Shown in pieces: positions 38,311 to 49,216 of a DNA stretch of 64,000 nt. A program made the translations under genes and the position numbers. The stretch is from Streptococcus pseudoporcinus LQ 940-04 (GTDB lineage: Bacteria > Bacillota > Bacilli > Lactobacillales > Streptococcaceae), in assembly GCF_000188035.1 (NCBI RefSeq), contig NZ_AEUY02000005.1, positions 682,001-746,000 on the forward strand. The letters are read 5' to 3'. The notes below the pieces were generated by a model that was not told the origin of the DNA, searched no databases, and saw nothing but the letters and a program-made list of their open reading frames with translations. Positions within the stretch are counted from its first letter, which is position 1. Each line of letters starts with the position of its first letter.

Positions 38311-38748
38311 ATGAATAAAATTGAGCGTCAAAATCAAATTAAGCGAATTATTCAATCGGAACATATTGGCACGCAAGAAGAAATTAAAAAGTTTCTCAGC
38401 AAAGAAGGGATTAGTGTTACTCAGGCAACCCTATCGCGTGACTTGAGAGAAATAGGACTTTTAAAATTACGTAATGAAAAAGGAAAACTCTATTATAGCT
38501 TGTCAGAACCGGTTGCTTCTCCCTTTAGTCCAGATGTTCGTTACTACGTTTTAAAAGTTGATCGTGCTGGTTTCATGCTAGTTCTCCACACTAATCTAGG
38601 TGAAGCAGATGTCTTAGCAAATTTGATTGATAACGGTGATATTGATGAAATCATTGGTACTGTTGCAGGAGCGGACACACTGCTAGTTATTTGTCGCAAT
38701 GAAGAGATTGCAGAGCGCTTTGAAAAAGACTTGGCACTAAGTATATGA
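38311..38748 (+). CDS. argR: Arginine repressor ArgR/AhrC
   Basis: 145 residues. An N-terminal winged helix ([20 protein letters not shown]) is followed by the C-terminal oligomerisation and arginine-binding domain ([20 protein letters not shown]). The GxDT-like arginine-binding segment is kept. AGGGTGG precedes the ATG. It overlaps the YlbF-like gene by 4 bp and lies divergent from argS. Streptococci often carry more than one ArgR paralogue. Confidence 0.95.
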   Translation: MNKIERQNQIKRIIQSEHIGTQEEIKKFLSKEGISVTQATLSRDLREIGLLKLRNEKGKLYYSLSEPVASPFSPDVRYYVLKVDRAGFMLVLHTNLGEADVLANLIDNGDIDEIIGTVAGADTLLVICRNEEIAERFEKDLALSI

Positions 38749-39098
38749 CCCCATATGATAATTCTCTAAAGCAGTTATTAGCTATCATTGAAAAGCATCC
38801 TAGTGTACAGGCCTTTAAACTGATTGATAATCAGATGAAGGAAAATTCTGAATTGACTGCCTTGGCCTTTGACATGAAAAAGAATCAGCAAAATGCTATT
38901 CTTTTTGATAAAATAGAGAAGAAAGGAGCTGCAAAACAGTCGCTGACCTTAGCTGAAAACTTGGAAGAAACTATTATAGATCAGCCCTTGGTAGCAGAAT
39001 ACCGAGAGAAAATGCAAGATGCTAGTGATTTATTACAATACATTACAAAAACAATCGAAGAGAAAATAAATAAGGAGGTTAGGAATGACCAATCCTAA
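38745..39098 (+). CDS. YlbF/YmcA-family protein
   Basis: 117 residues, mostly alpha-helical, with the YlbF/YmcA pattern ([39 protein letters not shown]). In Bacillus such proteins work with RNase Y in mRNA maturation and in development; the streptococcal role is unknown. It overlaps argR by 4 bp and mutS by 14 bp, so all three are coupled. Confidence 0.85.
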   Translation: MTPYDNSLKQLLAIIEKHPSVQAFKLIDNQMKENSELTALAFDMKKNQQNAILFDKIEKKGAAKQSLTLAENLEETIIDQPLVAEYREKMQDASDLLQYITKTIEEKINKEVRNDQS

Positions 39099-41634
39099 AA
39101 TTTCTCCTGGAATGCAACAGTATCTGGACATTAAAGCCAATTATCCAGATGCTTTTTTGCTTTTTAGGATGGGAGATTTTTACGAACTATTTTATGAAGA
39201 TGCAGTAAAAGCTGCACAGTTATTAGAAATTGGTTTAACCAGTCGCAATAAAAACGCTGAAAATCCTATTCCCATGGCAGGAGTGCCCCATCATTCAGCT
39301 CAACAATATATTGATGTTCTCATTGAAATGGGTTATAAGGTTGCAATTGCTGAACAGATGGAAGACCCTAAAAAAGCAGTCGGGGTGGTCAAACGTGAAG
39401 TTGTTCAAGTTATCACTCCTGGGACAGTTGTTGATTCAGCTAAACCAAGTACAGCTAATAACTTTTTGGTTGCCATCGATCATGATGGACAGGGTTATGG
39501 TTTGTCCTATATGGATTTGGCAACAGGAGAATTCTTTGTAACGAGTCTGACTGACTTTACAAACCTTAGCAGTGAAATCCTAAATTTAAAAGCCAAAGAA
39601 GTTATTCTTGGTTTTGAACTGAATGAAGATCAAGAAAAACAATTAAAGCAAGACAGCAACTTGCTTTTATCCTATAGTGATAGTTGCTGCGAAAATTCTG
39701 ATCTACTAAGTCCGCAACTCGCTCCAATTGAACTTAGGGTGGCAGGGAAGCTCTTGGCTTATGTTCATCAAACCCAAATGCGAGAACTCTCGCATCTACA
39801 AAAAGTTAGCCATTATGAGATTAAAGACTATCTGCAGATGACTTATAGTACAAAAGCCAGCTTAGATTTGCTTGAAAATGCTCGTACGGGTAAAAAACAC
39901 GGGAGTCTTTACTGGCTGTTGGATGAGACGAAGACGGCTATGGGAATGCGGTTATTAAGAACTTGGATAGATCGTCCGCTCATTCATCAGGCGGCCATTG
40001 AAAAAAGGCAAAGAATTATCCAGACCTTCCTTGATAATTTTATCGAACGAGCTGATTTAAGTGATAGTTTAAAAGGGGTCTATGATATTGAGCGCCTGTC
40101 CAGTCGAGTTTCCTTTGGTAAGGTCAACCCAAAAGACCTTCTTCAATTAGGTCAAACATTAGCCCGAGTTCCTTATATTAAGGCTGTTTTAGAGTCTATG
40201 ACCAGCACAGATTTAGGAGAGCTAGTCGATCAAATTGATACTATTCCAGAACTGGAAAACCTTATTCGCTCAGCTATTGACCCAGAGGCTCAAGCCACCA
40301 TTAGTGAAGGTAATATTATAAGGACCGGCTTTGATGAGCGCTTGGATCATTACCGAAAAGTGATGAAAGAAGGGACAGGTTGGATTGCTGATATTGAAGG
40401 CAAGGAACGCCAAGCCAGTGGTATCAATAATTTAAAAATTGATTACAACAAAAAAGACGGTTACTATTTCCATGTGACAAACTCTAATTTATCACTAGTT
40501 CCAGACCATTTCTTTAGAAAAGCAACGCTGAAAAACTCAGAACGATATGGCACAGCAGAACTCGCTAAGATTGAAGGACAGATGTTAGAGGCGCGTGAAG
40601 AATCAGCTCAGTTAGAGTATGATATTTTCATGAGGGTTCGAGCACAGGTGGAAACTTATATTGCGCGATTGCAGAGCTTAGCCAAAGCCATTGCAACTGT
40701 AGATGTCTTGCAAAGCCTAGCTCATGTTGCAGAGCAGAACCACTACGTTTGTCCTCAATTTAATCAAGATAAAGAGGTGAGGATTGTAGATGGTCGTCAT
40801 GCAGTTGTTGAAAAAGTAATGGGTGTCCGGGAATACATTCCAAACAGTATTCACTTGACAGACCAGGTTTCTATTCAGTTAATCACTGGACCAAATATGA
40901 GTGGTAAGTCAACCTATATGCGTCAACTTGCCTTGACTGTTATCATGGCCCAAATGGGTTCCTATGTATCTGCAGATCAGGCTAATCTCCCATTATTTGA
41001 CGCTATCTTTACTCGAATAGGAGCTGCAGATGACTTGATTTCTGGCCAGTCAACCTTTATGGTGGAAATGATGGAAGCTAATCAAGCTATCCAGCGTGCT
41101 AGTCAAAACTCACTTATTCTATTTGATGAGCTTGGGAGGGGAACAGCGACCTATGATGGCATGGCCTTGGCTCAATCAATCATAGAGTATATCCATGATC
41201 GTGTTGGTGCTAAAACGCTGTTTGCAACGCATTACCATGAGTTGACAGCACTATCAAGTCAACTGGAAGGCCTACAAAATGTCCATGTGGCGACCTTGGA
41301 AAGAGGAGGAGAAGTGACTTTTTTACATAAGATTTCTGAAGGCCCTGCGGACAAGTCTTATGGTATCCACGTTGCTAAAATTGCAGGCCTCCCAGAGGGA
41401 TTACTTTCAAGGGCAGGCCATATTTTAGAAGAATTAGAAGGTGATTCAAAAAGGGTGACCTTAGCCAATACCTCAGCAGTAGTTTCTCAAGAGACGAGTG
41501 GTAATCAACAACTTGCTTTGTTGACAAGCGAGGCTAACGAGGTTATTGTTGACAAGCTTAAGGCAATTGATATCATGAATCTGACTCCTATGGAAGCAAT
41601 GACCATTCTTTATGACTTAAAAAAAGAATTATAA
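39085..41634 (+). CDS. mutS: DNA mismatch repair protein MutS
   Basis: 849 residues. The mismatch-recognition Phe-x-Glu motif is at [10 protein letters not shown] near the N-terminus. The connector, lever and clamp domains follow; the ATPase has Walker [10 protein letters not shown] from residue 602, then [12 protein letters not shown] and the signature ATHYHEL. AAGGAGG precedes the ATG, inside the YlbF-like gene. mutL is 5.6 kb downstream, separated by the adhesin island. A short inverted-repeat element starts 3 bp after the stop codon. Confidence 0.97.
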   Translation: MTNPKISPGMQQYLDIKANYPDAFLLFRMGDFYELFYEDAVKAAQLLEIGLTSRNKNAENPIPMAGVPHHSAQQYIDVLIEMGYKVAIAEQMEDPKKAVGVVKREVVQVITPGTVVDSAKPSTANNFLVAIDHDGQGYGLSYMDLATGEFFVTSLTDFTNLSSEILNLKAKEVILGFELNEDQEKQLKQDSNLLLSYSDSCCENSDLLSPQLAPIELRVAGKLLAYVHQTQMRELSHLQKVSHYEIKDYLQMTYSTKASLDLLENARTGKKHGSLYWLLDETKTAMGMRLLRTWIDRPLIHQAAIEKRQRIIQTFLDNFIERADLSDSLKGVYDIERLSSRVSFGKVNPKDLLQLGQTLARVPYIKAVLESMTSTDLGELVDQIDTIPELENLIRSAIDPEAQATISEGNIIRTGFDERLDHYRKVMKEGTGWIADIEGKERQASGINNLKIDYNKKDGYYFHVTNSNLSLVPDHFFRKATLKNSERYGTAELAKIEGQMLEAREESAQLEYDIFMRVRAQVETYIARLQSLAKAIATVDVLQSLAHVAEQNHYVCPQFNQDKEVRIVDGRHAVVEKVMGVREYIPNSIHLTDQVSIQLITGPNMSGKSTYMRQLALTVIMAQMGSYVSADQANLPLFDAIFTRIGAADDLISGQSTFMVEMMEANQAIQRASQNSLILFDELGRGTATYDGMALAQSIIEYIHDRVGAKTLFATHYHELTALSSQLEGLQNVHVATLERGGEVTFLHKISEGPADKSYGIHVAKIAGLPEGLLSRAGHILEELEGDSKRVTLANTSAVVSQETSGNQQLALLTSEANEVIVDKLKAIDIMNLTPMEAMTILYDLKKEL

Positions 41635-41637
41635 AAG

Positions 41638-41773
41638 GAGTCTGGGACAAAAGTCTAAGCTCAAATATAAAAAGCGAACAAGACAGTATTCTGAGTATCA
41701 GAAAATGAGTTTTGTTCGCTTTTTGGGTTTCATTTATCAATTGGAAAAATTAATATCTTTTTATCCCAGACTC
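41638..41773. mobile_element. MITE-like element, copy B (136 bp)
   Basis: Bounded by gagtctgggacaaaa and ttttatcccagactc, it matches the reverse complement of copy A (22333-22491) except for one base in the right terminal repeat and a 23-bp deletion. In copy A the missing segment is one unit of a 10-bp direct repeat (aaaaattaat) plus 13 bp. The internal hairpin with flanking A and T runs would terminate mutS transcription 3 bp after its stop codon. Confidence 0.75.
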
Positions 41774-42133
41774 TTTTAGTCTAATTGACAGGCGTGTCAA
41801 GCATTAACTTGATTATTTGATTTAAAGTGCGAAGGTAAAATGGGCATTTTTGCGTTTAGGAAAGAGGTAGTGATTTAGTGGAGCTTATTAAACTTGACAT
41901 GTGATTGACAGTCTTTTTCTTTCAAGTTAGGCTTTGCACTAAAACCCTCCCGCAGGAACGGAAGGGTAGAGTCTATAAGGGGTAGTTCTGTAAGCAGGTT
42001 ATTATCAGAGAAAGCAAATACCGCTATTTACCATGACTCCTCTAACCAACCGATTTACGATAAGCAATATCGTTTGGCTTCTCAGAATGGATTAACTATT
42101 TGATAATTGCTATTTTCCTTGTGCGATCAGCTT
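41774..42133. other. Intergenic region, no gene recognised
   Basis: 360 bp between the MITE-like element and the adhesin stop codon. It holds a palindrome TTGACA-N4-TGTCAA (41785-41800) and two small hairpins (ACCCT-C-CCG stem near 41945 and ACGAT/ATCGT near 42057). No open reading frame with a ribosome binding site is seen. Confidence 0.5.
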
Positions 42134-45034
42134 TTAATCAATATGTTTGTCGTAACGTTTTTTGTTTACAAGACCTGCTGCTCCAATGATTGCTAAGGCT
42201 GTCATAGTAAAGAAGGCTTCACAGCTAGTTTCCTTATCTCCAGTTTGAGGAAGTTGGTGCTCGCTTTGTGTTATAGGTGCTTGAGGTGTTTGTCCAGCTA
42301 CCTTAGCTGCCATTTGAGGGATTTGGGTAACTTTCTTGTCTTCTTTAAGAGTAGTTATTTGTGGGAATTCTTTATCTTCTTCAATGATAGCCTTTTGAGG
42401 AAGTTCTGAATCATTGTCAGACTCTTTGTTTTCGAGCTGTAAGATAGATTCAAGATCTGTTTCCTCTTCGATGACCCCGCCTTCATTAGATCCAGACATA
42501 TTAGGTTGACTGTCTTCTGTAATATCTACTGCCTCACTTTGATGACCGACAACAAGATTATTGTGTTCAGTACTTGACTCCTCAATGAGCCTTGCATGAT
42601 CAGATTGCCCACTCATACCAGGTTGTGTGTCTTCAGTTATGGAAATAGGGTCGCTTTGTCCACTAATAATGTCTAGGTTTTCATTTGCTAGAGCAGTTAC
42701 CTTAGTTCCGACTCTAATCACTTCGTGACGAGGATTTTTAGTAATTTTTATCAGAAGTTTACTGTCTGTCAACCTATCACCAATGTAAGTATGTTGAAAT
42801 TCTGATGTGATTGAACCATTTTCGCCTTTAGTAGCAAGAACGCGTTGCCCCTTTGGAAGCCTATTATCAAGGAATTCTTGTGTCTTAAATGTCAAGACTT
42901 CACGTTTCGTTTCATTAACGATTTTCTTAACAAGTCTTTCTTTAGAATGGATCAGATTAACATCATCAAGTTTTTTAGCGTTAACTTTTTTATCATTGAT
43001 GGTATAAGAAATGGTATTCGAAATAATGTTCTTACTTATAGGAACGTTACTATCAGATGATAGATCACGTTTTTTCCGACTGTTGCCTTTAGCTTTGAGT
43101 TTCTCTTTATCAACTGTCAGCGTATAGGTCAGCGTTAATGGTTTACTTTCCTCAAAAGCTTTCTGCAAATCGTCTTTAGAAATAGTCCAAGTAAGGCTTT
43201 CTTTAGTTGAGCTAAAGATACCATTTTTTTCAGGACTATATTTAATATTTCCACGAGAAGATTTGTATTGAGAAGGTATTCCATTGGTAAAGTCGTCTTT
43301 TAACTCAAGTGATTCTAATATATCTTTAAATGTAGTATCTTTTAATATCTTTTCTGTATTTAAAAACTTATTACTTTCTGACATTTTTTTGATATAAAGG
43401 TCGAATTTATTATCATTTGAATTACCGCCTAGAAAGCTAAATACTTTACTTTCGGATTTTTTCTGAGTATCTGTAAGGGCAAAGGAATAAAAGACAATTC
43501 CCTCATTTTGTGCTTCTTTTGCTTCAGCCTGTGCTGAGAGATTGTGGTTATAAAAGACATGGTTGCGACGATAGAAAATATTTTCAAGAGCTTTTCTAAT
43601 CCCTAATTTTGCTAGATATTGTGTAGTGTTACCACCAAACCATATTTTCTTTTTTAATTCTAAATCTAAGTTAGCGATAAGTTTATCCACCATATCTCCA
43701 CCAGCAAGTTCTCTGTGTGAATGTGTCAAATAGTGATATCCTTCGCCTACTTTTTTATCATAATTAAATTCAACTGTAGGTTTATCAGAGGCTAATTCTT
43801 TAAGTAAAATATAGTCCAAAGGATTTTCAATGCCTACGAAGTTTCCTAATAAACCACCGAGGCCACTTCCTGCTTTAGCTAAAGCAAGTTGACTCTTATA
43901 TTCATCAAAATTTTTAATTCCAATACTACTCAACCAATCGATGATTTTTCTTGTGTCTTCAACTATATTACGTTTTGTCATTGTAGCATCAAGATAAAAT
44001 GGCCAGGGTAATAAAGGAGTAGTATGGGTTACAGATTTGTCATCAATTGTCTGTTTCCCGATAGCTTCCTTATTTTTTATATCATAGCTCAGAGTCGCTT
44101 CCCCCTGTGTAAAGAGAACGATATGTTGTCTTTTTCCGTTTCCTTTTTCTTTGTTAAATACCTCTCTGGCTTTATGAATGGCTCCTTGTAAATCTACCCC
44201 CCAGTTATAATCCTCCTTAGCTTTTTTCCAAACTTCCTCTAGTTTATTATCCACATTTGTAGTAGTTAGTTCTAATGGATCATTGACTTTTCTATAAAAG
44301 TTAATAAGACGAACAGAGTTACGGGAATTGTGATTTTGGTTGCTAGGGTTAGCAGTCAAAGTTGTAACTAACTTTTTAATATTCTCTTTAGCAGTCTTGA
44401 AATCTTCCTCTTTCATTTTTTGAGAGGTGTCTAAAAGAACAATCACTTCTGCTCCCTTATCGATTTCTTTAGGATTAACAGTTAGTGTAACCTCTAATGT
44501 TCCATCCTGATTGTCAACTACTTCGCGATGGAGATCAAAAATCTCACGCTTTTCATCATCACGGTTCTTGATAACTTTGTCCCTACCTTGGCCATCGGTA
44601 ACCGTAAGATCCGATTTTTCATTATCTACTTTATAGTTATCAATCTCAATGGTTTCAGATTTTACTTCTACCCTTTCCACACGGTTTGCAGTATCTTGGG
44701 TTGGCGTACCTTCTAATGGCTCCTTATTTGAGGCCTCAGTATTGCTTGAGTCGGATTGAATAGGGGCAGGTACTTGAGGTTTGTTTAACTCTTCTTTAGT
44801 TTTTTCCGCAGTTTCTGACGAAGCTAAAGTCGCATCATTTTCTTTTGTAGTAGTGCTACTCGAAGAGTTATCAGCCGTTACATTAGAATTAGTCACACTT
44901 GTTTGAGCTGAGTTAGTGTTGTTGCTATTAACACTCTCTTCTGCTGCAACTGCTGTTGTCATGAACACGGTTCCTACGGAAACGAGTCCAATAGACAATT
45001 TTCTCAGCTTATACTTACGATTTATCATTTTCAT
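42134..45034 (-). CDS. LPXTG-anchored adhesin with vWA-like, G5 and fibronectin-binding repeats (SOF-like)
   Basis: 966 residues. A YSIRK-type signal peptide (YKLRKLSIGLVSVGT, about 8-31) precedes a Ser/Thr/Asn-rich stretch. A vWA-like domain begins near 195, with a MIDAS-like DTSQK (D202, S204) whose third Ser is Lys206. A G5 domain follows at about 698-779 (ending EVIRVGTK). Two fibronectin-binding-type repeats lie at 790-852 (ITEDTQPGMSG, ITEDSQPNMSG). The end is a wall-spanning region, LPQTG (928-932) and a membrane tail for sortase. The plan resembles serum opacity factor/FnBA/OFS proteins of pyogenic streptococci; I am fairly sure of a fibronectin-binding adhesin, less of opacity activity. 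GGGAG precedes the ATG. Confidence 0.85.
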   Translation of the reverse strand: MKMINRKYKLRKLSIGLVSVGTVFMTTAVAAEESVNSNNTNSAQTSVTNSNVTADNSSSSTTTKENDATLASSETAEKTKEELNKPQVPAPIQSDSSNTEASNKEPLEGTPTQDTANRVERVEVKSETIEIDNYKVDNEKSDLTVTDGQGRDKVIKNRDDEKREIFDLHREVVDNQDGTLEVTLTVNPKEIDKGAEVIVLLDTSQKMKEEDFKTAKENIKKLVTTLTANPSNQNHNSRNSVRLINFYRKVNDPLELTTTNVDNKLEEVWKKAKEDYNWGVDLQGAIHKAREVFNKEKGNGKRQHIVLFTQGEATLSYDIKNKEAIGKQTIDDKSVTHTTPLLPWPFYLDATMTKRNIVEDTRKIIDWLSSIGIKNFDEYKSQLALAKAGSGLGGLLGNFVGIENPLDYILLKELASDKPTVEFNYDKKVGEGYHYLTHSHRELAGGDMVDKLIANLDLELKKKIWFGGNTTQYLAKLGIRKALENIFYRRNHVFYNHNLSAQAEAKEAQNEGIVFYSFALTDTQKKSESKVFSFLGGNSNDNKFDLYIKKMSESNKFLNTEKILKDTTFKDILESLELKDDFTNGIPSQYKSSRGNIKYSPEKNGIFSSTKESLTWTISKDDLQKAFEESKPLTLTYTLTVDKEKLKAKGNSRKKRDLSSDSNVPISKNIISNTISYTINDKKVNAKKLDDVNLIHSKERLVKKIVNETKREVLTFKTQEFLDNRLPKGQRVLATKGENGSITSEFQHTYIGDRLTDSKLLIKITKNPRHEVIRVGTKVTALANENLDIISGQSDPISITEDTQPGMSGQSDHARLIEESSTEHNNLVVGHQSEAVDITEDSQPNMSGSNEGGVIEEETDLESILQLENKESDNDSELPQKAIIEEDKEFPQITTLKEDKKVTQIPQMAAKVAGQTPQAPITQSEHQLPQTGDKETSCEAFFTMTALAIIGAAGLVNKKRYDKHID

Positions 45035-46026
45035 TTATTCTCCCATTTTTTCATTTTTTCCTAACTTAAGTAGTATACTCTAATTCCAATAATTTTTAAA
45101 AACCATTATTTTTGAAAATGAAGATTTTAGTAAATTTACTTCAATAGGATTTAAAAACAAGTAAAAATAAGATTAAAATAAAATGATAACAGTAAACTAT
45201 TGATTAAATAACGTTACTGAAGAAAATAAATTTCTTTGTTTTAATTATAAAATAATCTTTTTCATCAAATTATATAATTTTTGACCAAAATGTAGTTCAA
45301 TAATTTAAAAAAAGCAAAATATATGAACAATAATTTAATTTATTAGTTATTTTTATTGCCTAATATGGCATTTATTTAAATATATCATTAATTTTAATGA
45401 GAAAATTGTTTTTCTCATTACGATAGTTTTACTTTTTTTGGAAAAGCCTCAGCATTTGTAAGCCTTATTTTATAAAGTCTATTACCTGTTAGTATCGAGT
45501 AGTAGCTAATTCTTTTTTCTGATGATATTAATTTAGCTGAATGACTATATATTTTCTATGATTAAATCATGTAATTAAGCTTCTTTGGTGATAAGTTATC
45601 AATAGAAAATACCCCTAGAAATCCTATACTATCAGTTTTTCTAAGAGTATTTATTTTTATAAATAGAAAGGAACTTTTAACTATCACTATAAGAGAGTGG
45701 TTAGCTATAAGTAAGGACCAGGGTGGTTTTTCTAAGATGTTAAGTGTTAATTCTGTCTATTAGTCTTCTTTATTAAGAGAGGTTGAAGACATTAAAGTGT
45801 AAGATTTAGTGACACTACGTTCATTAACTAAATCAATTTATAGGATCACAAGACTATTTAAAGTCTGTCCAAGCTTTTTGGATAAACTTTTTCAACACGT
45901 TGTGTCCGACGTTCTCTCTATAGATTTTTTAGTAAGTTCCTTAGAGTTAAAATCATCAGCTATAGTCTATCTTCACTATGATATAGCGTTTGAGATGGAT
46001 TTTTGTTGCTTTGTAATGTTTGGAGT
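45035..46026. other. A/T-rich gap with degenerate plus-strand frame
   Basis: 992 bp without an intact gene. The part next to the adhesin (45035-45480) is extremely A/T-rich and must contain the adhesin promoter, which I cannot place with confidence. From about 45690 to 46030 a plus-strand frame stays coherent for about 110 codons apart from two stops (after SVNSVY and after EDIKV) and ends TTG-free at 46030; no ribosome binding site or known family is recognised. It looks like gene debris. Confidence 0.4.
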
Positions 46027-47090
46027 TTAATCAATTTTATTCTCACGATGTTTTTTATTAAGTAGACCTGCTGCTCCAATAATAGCTAAAGCTGCCATTG
46101 TAAATAAGGTATTACAGTTATTACTAGTATCTGAAGTTTGAGGAAGTAGATTCTCACTTTGAGTAACAGGTGATTGAGGAACTTGCTCAGTTACCTTATC
46201 TGCCATTTGAGGGAGTTCTTTGTCTTCTTCACTAATAGGTTCTTCGTTGTCAAAGTGGAATTGAAGTTTAGGACGTGTGTCTTCGTCCACTTGTCTTTGT
46301 CCACTACAGTAGCTTTATTAAATCCAGACATACCAGGTTGTGTATCTTCGATAATTTCGACAGAATCACTTTGACCGCTGATAGTCATTTCTGATTTACG
46401 TGTCTCTTTGATGAAAGTGATTTCTTCGGATTGACCAGATATTCCAGTTTGGGTATGTTCTATAAATTCAATTGGTTCACCTTGCCCATTAATAGTAATT
46501 ATATCTAAGTTTGATCTGGTATCCTCAACAGTAGCTTGGTTATTATCAGCTGAATTATGTCCAGATTTAGTGTAGCTATTGTCTGTAATGCTATCTTTCA
46601 CAAAGTCAATAATATTACCCTCAACAATAATATCTAAATTGTCTGATTTAGTGTCCTCACTTATAGTTATCGGAATATTGGATTCATAGCGCCCATGTTC
46701 TATTGGTAAATGATAAATAGTTTCTTCATCAAAGTCTAAGTTAGAACCATATTCAATAATAGGTGTTAATTCTGGTAAGCTAGGTACTTGAGGTTTAATA
46801 ACTTCTCCGTCAATTTCTGGAACAGGAACCATCTTTTTGCTATATGTTAATTTAACATCCTCAAGATTCTGACCATTTGCTTGATTCTCGTTTATCTTAT
46901 AAGAAATAGTATTAGAGATAATTTTTTCAGGATTACTTTCAGACTCTGAGAGTGCTCGCCTTCTTCGACTATTAGATTTGTTAAATTTCTCTTTATTAAC
47001 TTTAAGCTTGTAAGTTAATTTTAGAGACTGCTTTTCTTCAAAAGCTTTTTGTAATTGGTCTTTTTTCAAACTCATTATGATCCTTTTCAC
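46027..47090 (-). pseudogene. Truncated, frameshifted paralogue of the LPXTG adhesin
   Basis: Two overlapping frames (47090-46191 and 46290-46027) together match the C-terminal half of the adjacent adhesin. The first begins at SLKKDQLQKAFEEKQSLKLT, corresponding to adhesin residue 618 onward, with no signal peptide or vWA domain. It carries fibronectin-binding-type repeats (IEHTQTGISG, IEDTQPGMSG) but no G5 domain. The frame then shifts; the wall region and LPQTS-type anchor (LLPQTSDTSNN) are in the other frame. The shift coincides with a 14-bp imperfect tandem repeat (46277-46290 and 46291-46304). A GTG with GGGAGG upstream could still start translation at 47090, but the product would be neither secreted nor anchored. 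Confidence 0.8.
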
Positions 47091-47202
47091 TGGCTTCCTC
47101 CCTAAGGGAGTCTTCTATCAGAACTATATGCCCATATTAAGTGAATGATATAGATATATAATAGAAGGAAGCTTTGAAGGGAGTAGTCTCCTGTTTCTTT
47201 TA

Positions 47203-47211
47203 TGTTATAAT
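47203..47211 (+). promoter_or_regulatory. Extended -10 promoter of mutL
   Basis: TGTTATAAT, 27 bp upstream of the mutL ATG. Confidence 0.65.
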
Positions 47212-47238
47212 AGTCCATAAGAATGCGAGGACAAATGA

Positions 47239-49206
47239 ATGACTAAAATTATTGAATTACCAGAAATTCTCGCCAATCAGATTGCAGCTGGGGAAGTTAT
47301 TGAGCGTCCAGCAAGTGTCGTTAAAGAATTGGTAGAGAATGCCATTGATGCAAAAAGTAGTCAGATTACTATTGATATTGAAGAATCAGGCTTAAAGTCT
47401 ATAACCATAACCGATAATGGTGAAGGCATGTCGGAGCAAGATTTGCCCATGAGTATCCTTCGTCATGCAACTAGTAAGATAAAAAATCAGGGTGATCTTT
47501 TTCGTATTAGAACACTTGGTTTTAGAGGAGAGGCATTACCTTCGATTGCTTCAATTAGTGAGTTGACCATTGCTTCCGCTACAGAAGAGTCTGAGCATGG
47601 TAGCCAACTCTTTGTGCGTGGTGGCAAGATTGAGGGGCAAGAAGCAATTTCGATGCCTGTTGGAACTCGGATAAGGGTTGAAAATCTTTTTTATAATACG
47701 CCAGCACGTCTAAAATACATGAAGAGTCTCCAATCAGAATTGGCTCATATTGTCGATGTGGTCAATCGTTTAAGTTTAGGACACCCTGAAATAGCCTTCA
47801 CTCTCATATCTGATGGGCGAGAAATGACTAGAACATCTGGAAGTGGTCAGTTGAAACAAGCCATTGCAGGTATTTACGGTCTAAAAACTGCAAAAAAAAT
47901 GATCGAAATAGCTAATGCAGACTTAGACTTTGACGTCAGTGGTTATGTTAGTCTGCCAGAACTAACTCGGGCAAACCGAAATTATATTACCATTTTAATT
48001 AATGGTCGCTATATCAAAAATTTTTTACTCAATCGTGCTATTTTAGATGGCTATGGTTCCAAATTAATGGTGGGGCGTTTCCCGATTGTGGTTATTGATA
48101 TTCAGATTGACCCTTACTTAGCGGATGTCAACGTTCACCCGACAAAGCAAGAAGTTCGTATCTCTAAGGAAAGAGAGTTAATGGCTTTGATTAGCACTGC
48201 TATTGCAGAAAGTTTAAAAGCCCAAGATTTAATTCCTGATGCCTTGGAAAATTTAGCAAAATCAAGCACTCGTTCTTTGCCAAAAGCAGAGCAGACGCGT
48301 TTGCCTTTACAGACTCGTAAACTTTATTATGATCCCCACGAAAATGATTTTTTTGTCGAAAAGAAGGATGTTAGCGAAGCTCAGACTCCGATTTATTCTG
48401 ACAGCTTTGATCTTGACAGACCTGTCAAGCTAGCAGAAGAGGCATCAGTGGAATTATCATCGCCTGCTGTTAAGCATGCTAGTCGCCCAGATACTGAAGA
48501 GCTAGTAGGTGATCATTCTGACTTAACTTTTAAAAATAAGCATAAGTTGGAACAAGTGGTGGAACGTTTGGAAAACGAAGAAGCGTCGACATTTCCAGAG
48601 TTAGACTATTTTGGACAAATGCACGGGACTTATCTCTTTGCTCAAGGGGTTGATGGGCTTTTCATTATTGATCAGCATGCGGCTCAGGAGCGGGTTAAGT
48701 ATGAATATTACCGTGAGAAAATTGGGGAAGTTGACAGCAGTTTACAGCAATTGCTTGTTCCCTATCTTTTTGAATTTTCAGGCTCTGATTTTTTGACTTT
48801 ACAGGAAAAGATGTCTCTTTTAAATGATGTGGGAATCTATCTGGAGCCGTACGGACATCATACTTTTATTTTGCGGGAACACCCTATTTGGATGAAAGAA
48901 AGTGAGATTGAAGCTGGCGTTTATGAGATGTGTGATATGTTGCTTTTGACTCAGGAAGTTTCCATTAAGACCTACAGGGCTGAGTTGGCTATCATGATGA
49001 GCTGTAAAAAATCAATCAAAGCTAATCATACCTTGGATGATTATTCTGCAAGACAATTGTTGTTACAGTTGGCACAGTGTAAAAATCCTTATAATTGTCC
49101 ACATGGGCGTCCAGTCTTGATTCATTTTAGTAAATCAGATATGGAAAAAATGTTCCGCCGTATTCAAGAAAATCATACTAGTTTGAGAGATTTAGGAAAA
49201 TATTAG
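47239..49206 (+). CDS. mutL: DNA mismatch repair protein MutL
   Basis: 655 residues. The N-terminal GHKL ATPase motifs are [15 protein letters not shown] and [10 protein letters not shown], then the transducer domain with [11 protein letters not shown]. After a linker (about 340-450) comes the C-terminal dimerisation/endonuclease domain with [14 protein letters not shown], the DQHA(x)2E(x)4E-type metal motif of MutL proteins from bacteria lacking MutH, plus [12 protein letters not shown]. It heads a run with the MFS gene, ruvA and tag. Confidence 0.97.
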   Translation: MTKIIELPEILANQIAAGEVIERPASVVKELVENAIDAKSSQITIDIEESGLKSITITDNGEGMSEQDLPMSILRHATSKIKNQGDLFRIRTLGFRGEALPSIASISELTIASATEESEHGSQLFVRGGKIEGQEAISMPVGTRIRVENLFYNTPARLKYMKSLQSELAHIVDVVNRLSLGHPEIAFTLISDGREMTRTSGSGQLKQAIAGIYGLKTAKKMIEIANADLDFDVSGYVSLPELTRANRNYITILINGRYIKNFLLNRAILDGYGSKLMVGRFPIVVIDIQIDPYLADVNVHPTKQEVRISKERELMALISTAIAESLKAQDLIPDALENLAKSSTRSLPKAEQTRLPLQTRKLYYDPHENDFFVEKKDVSEAQTPIYSDSFDLDRPVKLAEEASVELSSPAVKHASRPDTEELVGDHSDLTFKNKHKLEQVVERLENEEASTFPELDYFGQMHGTYLFAQGVDGLFIIDQHAAQERVKYEYYREKIGEVDSSLQQLLVPYLFEFSGSDFLTLQEKMSLLNDVGIYLEPYGHHTFILREHPIWMKESEIEAGVYEMCDMLLLTQEVSIKTYRAELAIMMSCKKSIKANHTLDDYSARQLLLQLAQCKNPYNCPHGRPVLIHFSKSDMEKMFRRIQENHTSLRDLGKY

Positions 49207-49216
49207 GAAGTGATTT

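Noticed and set aside
45809..46030. Plus-strand 73-codon frame between the adhesin loci as a real gene
   Set aside because: It is the tail of a longer frame broken by stops, with no ribosome binding site; treated as debris. A faint resemblance to serine recombinases was too weak to claim.
46027..46290. Separate small LPXTG protein of 87 residues
   Set aside because: It is the out-of-frame 3' end of the decayed adhesin paralogue and has no signal peptide.
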